From Rhodanobacter soli (GTDB lineage: Bacteria > Pseudomonadota > Gammaproteobacteria > Xanthomonadales > Rhodanobacteraceae), in assembly GCF_040548735.1 (NCBI RefSeq), contig NZ_JBEPSD010000001.1, positions 620,001 through 684,000 on the forward strand: a stretch of DNA of 64,000 bases. The letters run 5' to 3'. This document shows positions 35,483-44,917 of the stretch, piece after piece; the first letter of the stretch is position 1; every line of letters begins with the position of its first letter. The notes beneath the pieces were generated by a model. The model searched no databases. It was not told where the DNA came from and saw only the letters and a list, made by a program, of their open reading frames with translations. Both the position numbers and the translations under genes were made by a program.

Positions 35483-37078
35483 ATGTCATCACGAAACTTG
35501 ACCGGCTTGAGCATCGCGCTGGGCGCCGTTTTCGGTCTGGCGGCAAGCAACCAGGCCTTCGCTGAAAACGCGGCCACCGCCGTGGAAGTGACACCTGCCG
35601 TGAAACACGACACCTTGCGTTCCCTGCGCGGCACGATGCCGCGCCCGGAAGATTTCTCCCGGAGCCCCCGCATCCATCCGCTGCACCCGCTGCCGCCGCT
35701 AGCTCCGGGCAACCAAGCTGACGGTGCCGTGCAACACGCCGTCACCGGCGCGTTCGCGCCCGCACTGGGCGCCGGCTTCGACGGCGTCGGCCAGGGCTTC
35801 AGCGGCCCGCAGGGCACGTTCAACGTCAACAGTGCCCCGCCAGACACCAACGGCGCGGTAGGCGCGACCCAGTACCTGCAGATCGTCAACACCGGCTTCG
35901 CCGTGTTCGACAAGGCCAGCAAGGCGGTGATCTACGGTCCGGTGCCGAGCAACACCCTGTGGTCCGGCTTCGGCGGCCCCTGCGAGAACGACAACGATGG
36001 CGATGCCGTGGTGGTCTATGACAAGGCTGCCAACCGCTGGGTCGTCTCGCAGTTCGCCGTCAGCGCCACGCCGTATTACCAGTGCGTGGCCGTGTCGGCC
36101 ACCAGCGACGCCACCGGCGCGTACTACCGCTATGCCTTCTCCTACGGCAGCGTCTTTCCCGATTACCCGAAGATGGGCGTCTGGCCGGATGCCTATTACG
36201 AAACCTTCAACATGTTCACCAATACCTTCCAGGGCGCCAAACTGTGCGCCTATGACCGCAATGCGATGTTGAGCGGCCAGGCGGCGACCCAGCAGTGCTT
36301 CCAGTTGTCCACCAGCTACGGCGGCGTGCTGCCGGCGGATCTCGACGGCGCCACCGCGCCGCCGGCCGGCTCGCCGAACTACATGCTGAACTTCACCAGC
36401 AATTCGCTGAACCTGTGGAAGTTCCATGTGGACTGGGCGAACAGCGCCAACACCACGCTGAGCGGCCCGATCAACATTCCGGTGGCCGCCTTCGCCACCG
36501 CCTGCCGGGGCGGCAGCTGCATCCCGCAGTACGGTACGCGGCAAAAGCTGGACTCGCTGGGCGATCGCCTGATGTTCCGCCTGGCCTACCGCAACTTCGG
36601 CGACCACGAGTCACTGGTGGTCAACCATTCGGTGCAGGTCGGCGCCAAGCACAACAACCCCTACACCGGCGTGCGCTGGTACGAGATCCGCAATCCTGCC
36701 GGCTCGCCGGTGGTGTACCAGCAGTCCACCTTCTCGCCGGACACCAGTTACCGCTGGATGGGCTCGGTGGCGATGGACAAGCAAGGCAACCTGGCGCTCG
36801 GCTACAGCGTCTCGGACAGCTCCATCCACCCGGCGATCCGCTACACCGGCCGTCTGGCCAGCGACCCGCTGAACACGCTGGAGGCCGAGAACAGCATCAT
36901 CGAAGGCACCGGCTCGCAGAGCGGCAACAACCTCGCGCGCTGGGGCGACTACAGCGCCATGACCGTCGACCCAGTCGATGACTGCACCTTCTGGTACACC
37001 ACCGAGTACCTGAAAAACACCGGCTCGTTCAACTGGAACACGCGCATTGCGTCGTTCAAGTTCCCTGGCTGCCAATAA
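35483..37078 (+). CDS. Large secreted protein of unknown function, probable beta-propeller
   Basis: A 531-residue exported protein; the signal peptide (SRNLTGLSIALGAVFGLAAS) ends at AFA. The mature chain has a proline-rich start, then NSAPPDTNGAVGATQYLQIVN, repeated strand-rich blocks such as AAGRW-like KAANRWVVSQFAVS, GSVFPDYPKMGVWPDAYYET and RWMGSVAMDKQGNLALGYSVS, and cysteines in GPCENDNDG and ATACRGGSC that may form disulfides. The pattern resembles bacterial exo-proteins with propeller-like repeats, but no catalytic motif is recognised. A strong GGAGG seven bases before the ATG at 35483 fixes the start. Confidence 0.75.
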   Translation: MSSRNLTGLSIALGAVFGLAASNQAFAENAATAVEVTPAVKHDTLRSLRGTMPRPEDFSRSPRIHPLHPLPPLAPGNQADGAVQHAVTGAFAPALGAGFDGVGQGFSGPQGTFNVNSAPPDTNGAVGATQYLQIVNTGFAVFDKASKAVIYGPVPSNTLWSGFGGPCENDNDGDAVVVYDKAANRWVVSQFAVSATPYYQCVAVSATSDATGAYYRYAFSYGSVFPDYPKMGVWPDAYYETFNMFTNTFQGAKLCAYDRNAMLSGQAATQQCFQLSTSYGGVLPADLDGATAPPAGSPNYMLNFTSNSLNLWKFHVDWANSANTTLSGPINIPVAAFATACRGGSCIPQYGTRQKLDSLGDRLMFRLAYRNFGDHESLVVNHSVQVGAKHNNPYTGVRWYEIRNPAGSPVVYQQSTFSPDTSYRWMGSVAMDKQGNLALGYSVSDSSIHPAIRYTGRLASDPLNTLEAENSIIEGTGSQSGNNLARWGDYSAMTVDPVDDCTFWYTTEYLKNTGSFNWNTRIASFKFPGCQ

Positions 37079-37095
37079 GGCTCCCAGGTATCCAG

Positions 37096-37140
37096 GATGC
37101 CCGTCACGCATGGCGGTGGCGGGCATCTCTCTTGCTGTTT
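37096..37140. terminator. Intrinsic terminator after the secreted-protein gene
   Basis: GATGCCCGTCAC (37096-37107) pairs with GTGGCGGGCATC (37116-37127) with one mismatch, then TCTCTTGCTGTTTT. It separates the gene from the convergent ykgJ-like gene. Confidence 0.75.
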
Positions 37141-37155
37141 TCTCGGACGAGGCGA

Positions 37156-37542
37156 TCAGGCGCTCTGCGGCAGCGGCGGTTCGCCGGCGTCGAACGGGTC
37201 GAGCCAGTCCTCCGGCGTCAGCAGCGGCATACCGTGCGCGAGGCGCGCCTTGTCGCACTGCGGGCTGATCGCGCCGAACTCCCACGACGGCTGCACCTCG
37301 CGGCATACCGACGGCCGCTGCGGGTAGATGCCGCAATGTGCCGCCTCGCCCACCACGCCTTGCAAGGCCACGCAGCGCGGCTGCGCGGCGTTGGTGCCGC
37401 GCATCGCCAGGCGGTGCGGGTCGAGCTTTTCGGTCAGCTCCGGCGGCACCTTGCCGCCGAGGAAGGCTTCCGCCTCCGACCAATGAAACGCCACGCGAAA
37501 GAACGCGCAGCAGGCACCGCAACGCAAACAGGGATGTTCCAT
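37156..37542 (-). CDS. YkgJ-family cysteine cluster protein
   Basis: A 128-residue protein with the conserved cysteine pattern CLRCGACCAFF at the N-terminus and CVALQG, CGIYPQRPSVCREV further on, thought to bind an iron-sulfur cluster or zinc. FRVAFHWSEAEAF and the ending WLDPFD are typical of the gammaproteobacterial subgroup. Biological role of the family is not established. The ATG (MEHPCLRCG) is followed at once by the first Cys motif, so the start is secure. Confidence 0.88.
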   Translation of the reverse strand: MEHPCLRCGACCAFFRVAFHWSEAEAFLGGKVPPELTEKLDPHRLAMRGTNAAQPRCVALQGVVGEAAHCGIYPQRPSVCREVQPSWEFGAISPQCDKARLAHGMPLLTPEDWLDPFDAGEPPLPQSA

Positions 37543-37638
37543 CGAAGCGACCGGCGGCGCCCCGAGGCGCGCAGGAGGCGAATTCTAGAGCAGCGGGCGT
37601 CCGCTGCGCAGCGGCGGCGGAGAGCTACCCCTCCCTGC

Positions 37639-37692
37639 CCTCCCCTGCGCCGCAGGGGAGGAGGCTTTGAAAGCGGGCGGTCCCGCCCGCTT
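37639..37692. repeat. REP-like double hairpin
   Basis: CCTCCCCTGC/GCAGGGGAGG (37639-37661, three-base loop) is followed by AAGCGGGCGG/CCGCCCGCTT (37671-37692). It lies between the metallopeptidase gene end and ykgJ start. The first hairpin is the same class as copies at 55999-56022 and inside leuS at 58147-58170. Confidence 0.75.
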
Positions 37693-37698
37693 GAGTCC

Positions 37699-38559
37699 TC
37701 ATGGTTCGCCGGCGAAGGTGTTGCACTGGGCAACGTCGCCGCTGCTGAAGCCGGCCTTGAACCACTTCACCCGCTGCGCTGAGGTGCCATGGGTGAACGT
37801 GTCCGGCCGCACGCGGCCTTGCGCCTGCTGTTGCAGGGCGTCGTCGCCGATGTGGCTGGCTGCGTTCAGGGCTTCCTCGATGTCGCCCGGCTGCAGCCAT
37901 TGCAGGCTCTGCTGGCTGTGGTTCGCCCACACGCCCGCGTAGCAATCCGCCTGCAGTTCCTGCCGCACCGACAGGCCGTCGGCGCCGTCCATCGGCGCAC
38001 CGCGGCGACGCGCCTCGTCGACCTTGTCGAATACACCGGTCAGCTTCTGCACGTGATGGCCGACCTCGTGCGCGATCACGTAGGCGCGGGCGAAATCGCC
38101 GGAGGAATGCAGTTCGTCCTGCAGTTGCTGGAAGAACGCCAGGTCCAGGTACACCTTCTGGTCGCCGGGGCAATAGAACGGGCCCACTGCCGTGGTGGCG
38201 CCGCCGCAGGCCGTGTTCACGCCGCCGCTGAACAGGTGCAGCTTGGGCTCGACATAGGTCGAGCCATGCGCCTGGAAGATCGCGCCCCAGCTCTGCTCGG
38301 TCGAGTGCAGGATCGCGCTGACGAAGGCCTGCTGCTCGGGATCGACCTGGGCCGGCTGCCCGGTGTGCGTCGGGGCGCCCGGCAGGGTGCCGCTCTGGTC
38401 CAGCAGCGCCAGTGGGTTCTTGAAGAAGATCCAGCCCAGCAGCGCCAGCACGACCAGGCCGCCCAGGCCCATGCGGCCACCACCACCGAAACGCGGACCG
38501 CCACCGCCACCGCTGTCGACCTCGACGTTGCTGCTGCTGCCGCCTTTTCGCCAATCCAT
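37699..38559 (-). CDS. Neutral zinc metallopeptidase (YpfJ family)
   Basis: A 286-residue membrane-anchored peptidase-like protein. A glycine-rich cytosolic start (about 1-28) is followed by one transmembrane helix (GLGGLVVLALLGWIFF, about 31-46). The zinc motif is AYVIAHEVGHHVQ (HExxH), with a distal QELQADCYAGVWANHS that supplies the third ligand; TACGGATTAVGPFYCPGD may form a disulfide. No substrate is known for the family. It runs opposite to the MAPEG gene. Confidence 0.9.
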   Translation of the reverse strand: MDWRKGGSSSNVEVDSGGGGGPRFGGGGRMGLGGLVVLALLGWIFFKNPLALLDQSGTLPGAPTHTGQPAQVDPEQQAFVSAILHSTEQSWGAIFQAHGSTYVEPKLHLFSGGVNTACGGATTAVGPFYCPGDQKVYLDLAFFQQLQDELHSSGDFARAYVIAHEVGHHVQKLTGVFDKVDEARRRGAPMDGADGLSVRQELQADCYAGVWANHSQQSLQWLQPGDIEEALNAASHIGDDALQQQAQGRVRPDTFTHGTSAQRVKWFKAGFSSGDVAQCNTFAGEP

Positions 38560-38681
38560 AGGAATCCCTTGTTGACCGATGCACGCACCCCGTGCCGCGT
38601 GGCGACGATAGCGCGTCGACCGGGATCACGCCACGGCGCGCGCTGCCGCTAAAGTAGGCGACCTTTTGTGAGGATTTCAGC

Positions 38682-39074
38682 ATGACCCACCTGCCCGCCC
38701 TGGTCACCCTGCTCGCCGTGCTGCTGCAGTTCGGCACCATGTGGGCGGTCGGTCATGCCCGCGGCAAGTACGGCATCAAGGCACCGGCCACCAGCGGCGA
38801 CCCGGCGTTCGAGCGCGCCTACCGGGTGCAGGTGAACACCCTGGAAAGCACGGTGATGTTCCTTCCCACGCTGTGGCTGGCGGCGAACTACGGCTTCAGC
38901 GGCTGGGCCGGCGTGGCGGGGCTGGTCTGGATCGTCGGCCGCGTGTGGTACGCGCTGGCCTACCTGCAGGATCCCGCCAAACGTGGCCCCGGCTATATGG
39001 TCGGCATGCTCGGCTGGGCCGCGCTGCTGGTGATGGCCTGCATCGGCGTCGGCCGGGCCATGCTGATCGGTTGA
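38682..39074 (+). CDS. MAPEG-family membrane protein
   Basis: A 130-residue, four-helix inner membrane protein of the MAPEG family (eicosanoid/glutathione metabolism type fold). ERAYRVQVNTLESTVMFLPTLW and the later VWYALAYLQDPAKRGPGYMVG are the family signatures. Bacterial members may have glutathione transferase activity, which is unproven. GAGG nine bases before the ATG. It ends five bases from a convergent methyltransferase gene. Confidence 0.92.
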   Translation: MTHLPALVTLLAVLLQFGTMWAVGHARGKYGIKAPATSGDPAFERAYRVQVNTLESTVMFLPTLWLAANYGFSGWAGVAGLVWIVGRVWYALAYLQDPAKRGPGYMVGMLGWAALLVMACIGVGRAMLIG

Positions 39075-39078
39075 GCGC

Positions 39079-39855
39079 TCAGACCAGCGGACCGGGAGCG
39101 ATCGCGCTCAATACCCACACGCGATGCGGCACCGCCATCGGCTCGGCTGCATGGTGGGCGGCCAGCATGTCGGCCAGTTCGGCATCGAAGCGCACCACCT
39201 TCGCCTCGTCCAGCGTGGCTCCAACGCCTGCGCTGGCACGGATGCGGCCGCGCCAGTCCACGTGGCTGTACGGCACGTCCAGGTCGAACGAGTACGTGCG
39301 CAGGTCGCCGAAGCCGGCTTCCGCCACGTCCTTCAGCCACGCCGGATACAGGCCGCTGCCGCTGTGCAGCGTCCAGGCCGGGTTGTAGGCCAGGATCAGC
39401 CGCTCGGTGTCCTGCACCATGTTGCCGGCCAGCGGCACCCAGTCGAAATGCGCGATCAGCAGCCGCCCGCCCGGCCGCAACCACTTGCGCACCAGGGCCG
39501 CCGTGCGCGGCCGGTCGAACCAGTGCCAGCACTGGCCGGCGGTGATCGCGTCGAACGAGGCGGCGGCGAACTCGGCGTTCTCGACCCGCGCACGCACCTG
39601 CTTCACCTGCACGCCGGCGGCCCGGTCCATCTCCGCGGCCTGCGCCAGCAGCGGCGCGGAATGATCCAGCCCGGTCACCTCGCAGCCGCGCACGGCCAGG
39701 CCACGAGCGACCGTGCCGGTGCCGGTGCCCAGGTCGAGAACGACGTCACCCTTGCGCACGCTGCCGTCGGCGAACAGACGTTCGAAGAAGGCGTCCGGAA
39801 ACCCCGCTCGATGGCGCGCGTAATCGCTGGCAGTCCTGCCGAAATCGGTAGTCAT
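39079..39855 (-). CDS. Class I SAM-dependent methyltransferase
   Basis: A 258-residue soluble methyltransferase. Motif I is VVLDLGTGTGTVARGLA, post-I GLDHSAPLLAQAAEM, and the ITAGQCWHWFDRPR segment marks the UbiE/TAM-like group with a conserved WFD. LRPGGRLLIAHFDW is motif III. The substrate is unknown. Start at MTTDFGRTASDYARHR, chosen because this N-terminus is family-typical; the frame stays open upstream. Confidence 0.87.
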   Translation of the reverse strand: MTTDFGRTASDYARHRAGFPDAFFERLFADGSVRKGDVVLDLGTGTGTVARGLAVRGCEVTGLDHSAPLLAQAAEMDRAAGVQVKQVRARVENAEFAAASFDAITAGQCWHWFDRPRTAALVRKWLRPGGRLLIAHFDWVPLAGNMVQDTERLILAYNPAWTLHSGSGLYPAWLKDVAEAGFGDLRTYSFDLDVPYSHVDWRGRIRASAGVGATLDEAKVVRFDAELADMLAAHHAAEPMAVPHRVWVLSAIAPGPLV

Positions 39856-40039
39856 CGACACTCCCCTGTGCTCGTCTGCAGGCCGATGGTACTGCGATGG
39901 TCTTGCGCTGCAAGCGAATGCCAGCCGCCATGCCGGTCGGCAGGATTGCGCAAGCGGCCCGCAAGGCACTAGCTTGGGGGCGCGAGTGCCGCACGCGGCG
40001 TCCGCTTTCGCCATTCGCCGCCACAGGCACGATGACCGC

Positions 40040-40861
40040 ATGGAAATCAGCTGCACCGAGGTTTCGCCCCTGCCGCCGGAGCTCCTTCTGCCCGAGGCCA
40101 GCCGACCCGCGCCTGGCCTGCGGGCCACCGCGGGCATCATCGCCACCTACTTCGTGCTGCAGCTCGCGGTCGGCATCGCGTTCGCGCTGGCGATCGGTGT
40201 GATGGCAGCCTTCAGTCCCACCGGTCCAGGCATCGACGCCGCGATCCGCACGACTCTGGGGCAACCCGCCATGCAGGCGTTGGTGGCGATCCTCTCGCTT
40301 GGCGTGGCCGCGCCGCCGACCCTCTGGCTGGCACGTCGTACATGGCCGCAGTTGTGGTCGCTGGCGCAGCCGCCGGGTTTCGGTTTCACGCCGCCGCGCC
40401 AGCTGCTGTTCTTCGCGCTGGCGGTCGTGGCCGGACTGGCGGCGCCCATCCTGGGCTCGCTGCTGACCCAGTGGCTGGCCCAAGGCCATACGGTGACCCA
40501 GGACATCCAGCAGATCGGCAGCAACACCCCGTTGGGGCTGCGCATTCCGCTGGTGCTGGTGGTGGTGTGCGTGGGGCCGCTGGTGGAAGAGCTGCTGTTC
40601 CGCGGCGTGCTGCTGTCGGCCTTGATGAAGCGCCTGCATGTCGGCTGGGCAGTGACCGGCAGCTCGCTGCTGTTTGCGCTGGTCCACCTGCCGGGACTGG
40701 AATACCAGTGGTACGCACTGCCGAACCTGATCCTGCTGGCGCTGTTGCTGGCCGCGCTGCGGCTGCGTTCGGGCTCGATCTGGCCGGCGGTGCTGGCGCA
40801 CGGCGCCAACAACCTGCTCGCCGTCGCCGCCTGGTTCGTGGCGATCAATCCGCCGGGCTGA
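40040..40861 (+). CDS. CPBP-family intramembrane metalloprotease
   Basis: A 273-residue multispanning protein (about eight helices) of the CAAX/bacteriocin-processing Abi family. The three motifs are present: EELLFRG (EExxxR), FALVHLPG (FxxxH) and LAHGANNLL (HxxxN). In bacteria these proteases serve bacteriocin immunity or processing and other membrane proteolysis; no peptide gene is next to it. Its 3' end overlaps the convergent maf gene by 17 bp. Confidence 0.9.
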   Translation: MEISCTEVSPLPPELLLPEASRPAPGLRATAGIIATYFVLQLAVGIAFALAIGVMAAFSPTGPGIDAAIRTTLGQPAMQALVAILSLGVAAPPTLWLARRTWPQLWSLAQPPGFGFTPPRQLLFFALAVVAGLAAPILGSLLTQWLAQGHTVTQDIQQIGSNTPLGLRIPLVLVVVCVGPLVEELLFRGVLLSALMKRLHVGWAVTGSSLLFALVHLPGLEYQWYALPNLILLALLLAALRLRSGSIWPAVLAHGANNLLAVAAWFVAINPPG

Positions 40862-41429
40862 TTCCGCCGCGACGCAGCAGTCGCGCGGTCTCGAACAGCG
40901 GCAAGCCCATGACCCCGGAATAACTGCCGTCGAGGTGCTCGACCAGGGTCGCGCCGCGGCCTTGGATCGCGTACGCGCCGGCCTTGCCGAACGGCTCGCC
41001 GGTGGCGACATAGGTGGCGATGGTCGGCTCGTCCAGCATGGCAAAACGCACCTGCGACACGCAGACCTCGCACTGCTCGCCGGTCGCGCCGACCAGCCAT
41101 ACCGCCGAGATCACCGCGTGCGTCCGCCCCGACAACCGGCGCAGCATCGCGGCCGCAGCGGCGGCATCCTGCGGCTTGCCGAATACCTCGTCGTCCAGCA
41201 CCACCTCGGTGTCCGCGCCGAGTACCAGCGCATCGCTTGCGTGCGCCAGCGCGGCCAGGCCGGCTCTCGCCTTGTCGCGCGCCACCCGGCTCACATAGTC
41301 CCGCGGCGATTCGCCCTGCGCGCGCTGCTCGGGCACGTCGACGTCGAGCACGGCGAAGTCCGCGCCGAACTGTTCCAGCAGCTGGCGCCGGCGCGGCGAC
41401 TGCGAGGCAAGATAGAGCACCGGCGTCAC
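40845..41429 (-). CDS. maf: Maf/YhdE nucleoside triphosphate pyrophosphatase (dTTP/UTP type)
   Basis: A 194-residue house-cleaning NTP pyrophosphatase. [17 protein letters not shown] is the substrate-binding N-terminus, [20 protein letters not shown] the catalytic segment, and [31 protein letters not shown] the end typical of the YhdE branch. The GTG start is supported by a GTGA overlap with the stop of the upstream GNAT gene. It is last in the rsfS-rlmH-GNAT-maf group. Confidence 0.93.
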   Translation of the reverse strand: MTPVLYLASQSPRRRQLLEQFGADFAVLDVDVPEQRAQGESPRDYVSRVARDKARAGLAALAHASDALVLGADTEVVLDDEVFGKPQDAAAAAAMLRRLSGRTHAVISAVWLVGATGEQCEVCVSQVRFAMLDEPTIATYVATGEPFGKAGAYAIQGRGATLVEHLDGSYSGVMGLPLFETARLLRRGGISPAD

Positions 41430-41875
41430 AGCGTCAGGCTGTATTCGCAGAACTGGTGGTCGCGCTGCCAACCGAGCGACTCGTACAGCGCCTGCGCCGG
41501 CGCATTGTCCAGCGCCGTGGACAGCGACAGGCTGGCTGCTCCCAGCGCGCGCGCATGCTCCACCGCCGCGCCGAGCAGGCCCGCGGCCACGCCCTGGCGC
41601 CGCGCGTGTGCGGCCACGAACAGGTCGTTGAGCAACCAGGTACGCACGGTACGTACCGAGGAGAACAGCGGATACAGCTGGGTGAAACCGAGCCCGGCGC
41701 GGTGTTCGTCCAGCGCCAGCAGGATCAGCGACTCTTGGTGGTGGAAACGCTCCGCCAGGAAATGCCGTGCCCGCGCCAGGTCTGCCGGCTGGCCGTAGAA
41801 CTGGCGGTAGCTGTCGAACAGCGGCGCCAGCGTGTCGAGGTCGAGGATCGTGGCTTGGCGGATCTGCAAGGACAT
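41426..41875 (-). CDS. GNAT-family N-acetyltransferase
   Basis: A 149-residue acetyltransferase starting [20 protein letters not shown]. The acetyl-CoA pocket is [25 protein letters not shown], and [19 protein letters not shown] closes the fold. It is inserted between rlmH and maf, genes that are often directly adjacent, with 20 bp to rlmH and a four-base overlap with maf. The target is unknown. Confidence 0.88.
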   Translation of the reverse strand: MSLQIRQATILDLDTLAPLFDSYRQFYGQPADLARARHFLAERFHHQESLILLALDEHRAGLGFTQLYPLFSSVRTVRTWLLNDLFVAAHARRQGVAAGLLGAAVEHARALGAASLSLSTALDNAPAQALYESLGWQRDHQFCEYSLTL

Positions 41876-41895
41876 GGAGGAGACTCCGTTGGGTG

Positions 41896-42366
41896 TCAGG
41901 CGCGATGGTAAGGGTGGCCGGCCACGATCGTGGTGGCGCGATACAGCTGTTCGGCCAGTACCAGCCGCACCAGCATGTGCGGCAGGGTCAGCGGGCCCAG
42001 CGACCAGCACTGGTCGGCGCGCGCCAGCACCTCGGGCGCGTGGCCGTCCGGGCCGCCGATCAGGAACGCCAGGTCGCGCCCGGCCATGCGCCACTTCACC
42101 AGCTGTTCGGCCAGTTCCTCGCTGGACCAGTTCCTGCCGCGGCCATCGAGTGCGATCACATGGATGTCGTGCGGCAACGCCGCGAGGATCGCGGCGCCCT
42201 CGTCCTGGATCGCCCGCGCATCGTCGCGGCCCTTGCCGCGGTTGCCGGGCTTCAGCTCGATCAGCTCCAGCGGCAGTTCGTGCGACAGCCGCTTGCGGTA
42301 TTCGGCAAAGCCTTCCGCCACCCAGCCGGGCATGCGTTCACCGACCGCGATCAGGCGCGCGCGCAT
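41896..42366 (-). CDS. rlmH: 23S rRNA (pseudouridine1915-N3)-methyltransferase RlmH
   Basis: A SPOUT-family enzyme of 156 residues that methylates pseudouridine 1915 in helix 69 of 23S r[19 protein letters not shown] starts the fold; [36 protein letters not shown] and [19 protein letters not shown] with the final GHPYHR are all conserved. It follows rsfS by 14 bp, as in most bacteria. Confidence 0.97.
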   Translation of the reverse strand: MRARLIAVGERMPGWVAEGFAEYRKRLSHELPLELIELKPGNRGKGRDDARAIQDEGAAILAALPHDIHVIALDGRGRNWSSEELAEQLVKWRMAGRDLAFLIGGPDGHAPEVLARADQCWSLGPLTLPHMLVRLVLAEQLYRATTIVAGHPYHRA

Positions 42367-42380
42367 GCCGTGGGTTCGAC

Positions 42381-42767
42381 TCAGCTGGCTTGCGCGGCGT
42401 CGATTTCGTGCCCGTGGTCACCCACCGTCCACAGCCGCTCCAGGCCATAGAACTCGCGGATGCGCGGCAGCATCACATGAACGATCACGTCGCCCAGGTC
42501 GACCAGCACCCATTCGCCTTCCTGTTCGCCTTCCACGCCCAGCGGCATCACGCCCGCCTTCTTGGCGAACTTGCCCACTTCGTCTGCGATGGATTTGACA
42601 TGGCGTGCCGAGGTGCCCGAGGCAATCACCAGCAGGTCGGCGATGGAGGTCTTGCCGCGGACGTCGATCTCGCGCACGTCCTTGGCCTTCAGTTCTTCGA
42701 GCGCGTCGATGACCGACTTGCGCAGGGTGGCCGTGGTGACGGCCTTGTTGGTACGGGCTGTGCTCAA
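42381..42767 (-). CDS. rsfS: Ribosomal silencing factor RsfS
   Basis: This factor binds bL14 and blocks subunit joining during starvation. The core [37 protein letters not shown] and [19 protein letters not shown] ending in [10 protein letters not shown] is complete. No ATG fits. The TTG at 42767 is proposed because GAGG lies nine bases upstream and the candidate promoter lies just outside it; a GTG at 42740 and a TTG at 42800 are alternatives. It heads rsfS-rlmH-GNAT-maf but is separated from nadD by 12.5 kb. Confidence 0.9.
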   Translation of the reverse strand: MSTARTNKAVTTATLRKSVIDALEELKAKDVREIDVRGKTSIADLLVIASGTSARHVKSIADEVGKFAKKAGVMPLGVEGEQEGEWVLVDLGDVIVHVMLPRIREFYGLERLWTVGDHGHEIDAAQAS

Positions 42768-42814
42768 GAGGATGGGCCTCGATGCGGGATCGCAGCGCAA
42801 AATGGCGCGGGCGC

Positions 42815-42846
42815 AGTATAACCGCCCTGCCGCAACGGCACGTCAA
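42815..42846 (-). promoter_or_regulatory. rsfS: Candidate promoter of rsfS-rlmH-GNAT-maf
   Basis: On the minus strand TTGACG (42841-42846) and TATACT (42815-42820) lie upstream of rsfS, with a long 20-bp spacer; a frame-shifted -10 (GTTATA) would give 18 bp. The operon thus seems to have its own promoter here. Confidence 0.45.
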
Positions 42847-42873
42847 GGCGTCGGCCGGCCGAGGCGCGGGCAT

Positions 42874-43956
42874 TCAATGAGCCAGCGAGCGCCGGGCCAG
42901 CCGGTACTCGTGCATCAGCCGCGCCACCAGTTCGGCGGCGGGTTGCGGGCGCACCAGGCCGGCGGCCTGGCCGCACCACTCGGACAGCAGGTCGCCGCGC
43001 CCGGCTTCGGCAGCGGCGCGGCGCAATGGCGCGGTGAGCGCGTTCAGCACCGGATACGGCAGGCCCTGGGCCGCCTGCGGCATCGCCTCGACGAAGCGGT
43101 TGCGCAAGCCGCGGGCGGCGCGCCCGGAGAAGCCGCGGATGGTGGTCACCCGGTGTTCCTCGACCTGCGGCAGGTCCCGCTTCCACGCCTCCGCGGCCGA
43201 GCACTCCGGGCAGGTGAGGAAGGCAGTGCCGAGCTGGCTGGCCGCCGCACCGAGCACTTCCGCCGCCAGCATGCCGCGGCCGTCCATGATGCCGCCGGCA
43301 GCGATCACCGGAACATCCCGGACAAGTGCCGTCATCGCGCGCACGGCGAGCGGCAGCAGCGCGAACAGGCCGATCATCGCGTCCTCGGCCTCGTGCAGGA
43401 AACCGCCGCGATGGCCGCCGGCCTCGGCACCCTGCATGGACACCGCGTCGGCACCGGCGTCGGCCCAGGCACGCGCCTCGGCCACCGTGGTGGCCGTGCC
43501 GATCACGTAGATGTCGCGCCGGTGCAGCTCGTGCAGTTGCGCCTGGCCGATCAGGCCGAACGCGAAAATCGCCGCCGCCGGGCGCGCCTCGCACAGCGCG
43601 GCGAACTGATCGGAGAAGCGTGGCGCCCAGCGCGCCGGCAAGCTGGTGCGCACGTCGAGGCCCTCGCGCGCCATCAGCGCATCGAGCTGCTCGCGCGCCT
43701 TCGTCACCGCCGCCATGTCGACCTCGAATTCGTCCGGCAACACGAACAGCCCGATCGCATAAGGCCAGTCGCCGAGTGCGCGGATCCGCGTGGCTTGCGC
43801 GAGGATGGTTTGCGGCTCCAGATAACCGGCGCCGAGCGAGCCCAACCCGCCGGCACCGGATACCGCCGCGACCAGTTCCGGCGGCGTCGAGCCGGCCATC
43901 GGCGCCTGGATCAGCGGATGCTCGATGCCGAGCCGATCGGCGAAGGGCGAGGTCAT
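42874..43956 (-). CDS. Nitronate monooxygenase-family flavoprotein
   Basis: A 360-residue FMN-dependent TIM-barrel protein of the NMO/2-nitropropane dioxygenase family. HPLIQAPMAGSTPPELVAAV at the N-terminus and GADAVSMQGAEAGGHRGG with the catalytic-histidine region are typical, as is VIAAGGIMDGRGMLA for phosphate binding. Such enzymes detoxify propionate-3-nitronate, but many members have other roles such as enoyl reduction. It starts at MTSPFADRLG; the gene stands upstream of rsfS. Confidence 0.88.
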   Translation of the reverse strand: MTSPFADRLGIEHPLIQAPMAGSTPPELVAAVSGAGGLGSLGAGYLEPQTILAQATRIRALGDWPYAIGLFVLPDEFEVDMAAVTKAREQLDALMAREGLDVRTSLPARWAPRFSDQFAALCEARPAAAIFAFGLIGQAQLHELHRRDIYVIGTATTVAEARAWADAGADAVSMQGAEAGGHRGGFLHEAEDAMIGLFALLPLAVRAMTALVRDVPVIAAGGIMDGRGMLAAEVLGAAASQLGTAFLTCPECSAAEAWKRDLPQVEEHRVTTIRGFSGRAARGLRNRFVEAMPQAAQGLPYPVLNALTAPLRRAAAEAGRGDLLSEWCGQAAGLVRPQPAAELVARLMHEYRLARRSLAH

Positions 43957-44079
43957 GCGCAGTACCTGATCGATGAATGGGCGATCAAGTATGCGCGGCG
44001 GACGGACCGGAGATAAACCTGTGCCACCGCACGACACTGGCAGCATGCCGTTGCGGTGGCCGCCGAGTGCCGATGACGC

Positions 44080-44553
44080 TCAACCGGCGGCACCGTGCCC
44101 GCGCTTGCGCAGGCGGTCCACCGACAGTGCGCCGGCGCCCGTACCCATCGCCAGCATCAGCAATCCACCGAGATAGAGCAGGTTGACCTCGAACCCGGGC
44201 GGGCCGAATTGCGGTCCGCTGGCGGTCAGACCGATCGTGTTGACCGAACTGAAGCCGTACGGCAGGTGCACCGTGAGCGTCGCCACCAGCAGGATGGCGG
44301 CCATCGGAATGCTGACGAGCATGACGAAGGCGCCCACGAACATGGCCAGCCCGGTTGAAAGCTCCAGCAGCGTGACCACCCAGGCCATGACATGCGGCAA
44401 CGGCACTCCGATCCAGTGCAACAGGTCGGCGAACTTGTCCGGACCACGGCTGAACTTTGCCCAGCCATGGGCCATGAAACCGAATCCGATCACCAGCCGC
44501 AGCGGCAGCGGTGCCCAATCGGACCAGAACGGCGCGCGAGTCGATATGCGCAT
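44080..44553 (-). CDS. DoxX-family membrane protein
   Basis: A 157-residue, four-helix inner membrane protein. LPLRLVIGFGFMAHGWAKFS, WVVTLLELSTGLAMFVGAFV and NLLYLGGLLMLAMGTGAGAL are DoxX/SURF4-like helices. The start MRISTRAPF has GGAG upstream. It lies 70 bp after the MXKDX repeat gene and is probably its operon partner. DoxX proteins often accompany small secreted peptides or oxidative and metal stress genes. Confidence 0.88.
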   Translation of the reverse strand: MRISTRAPFWSDWAPLPLRLVIGFGFMAHGWAKFSRGPDKFADLLHWIGVPLPHVMAWVVTLLELSTGLAMFVGAFVMLVSIPMAAILLVATLTVHLPYGFSSVNTIGLTASGPQFGPPGFEVNLLYLGGLLMLAMGTGAGALSVDRLRKRGHGAAG

Positions 44554-44623
44554 GGTCTTCTCCTGACTCCGAAAGTCTGTGCGAGCGGGAGAGCCATGCA
44601 GCTCTCCCGCTCCGGGACCGGAC

Positions 44624-44899
44624 TTAGTGGCCGGCGTCCATCGCATCGGCTTTCTTCATCGAATCGGCTTTCATGGCATCGTGCTTCATCGCATCCTTTT
44701 TCATGGAATCGTGCTTCATCGAACCGTGCTTCATGGAGCCGGCCTTCATCGAATCGTGCTTCATGGAGTCTTTCTGCATCGCGTCGCGCGACATCGCGGA
44801 GCTGGAGCTGGCGGCCATCGCGTCCTGCGCGAACGAGGCGGAGGCGGCAAGACCGCAGGTCAGGGCGGCGGCGAGAAGTGTGGCAAAGCGAGCGTTCAT
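44624..44899 (-). CDS. Secreted pentapeptide MXKDX repeat protein
   Basis: A 91-residue protein with a signal peptide (start MNARFATLLAAALTCGLAAS, cleavage after SFAQ). The mature part from about residue 35 consists of roughly ten tandem pentapeptides of type MKHDS/MKKDA/MKADS, encoded by 15-bp direct repeats. This matches the penta-MXKDX family, for which no function is established; regular Met plus His could bind copper. It precedes the DoxX gene. A strong hairpin with T-tract lies just before its ribosome site. Confidence 0.88.
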   Translation of the reverse strand: MNARFATLLAAALTCGLAASASFAQDAMAASSSSAMSRDAMQKDSMKHDSMKAGSMKHGSMKHDSMKKDAMKHDAMKADSMKKADAMDAGH

Positions 44900-44917
44900 G
44901 GGAAGTCCTGGCAAGAA

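Noticed and set aside
44640..44800. Regular 15-bp direct repeats that could be taken for a CRISPR or satellite array
   Set aside because: The repeats are multiples of three, in frame with a signal-peptide protein and encode MXKDX pentapeptides; there are no spacers.
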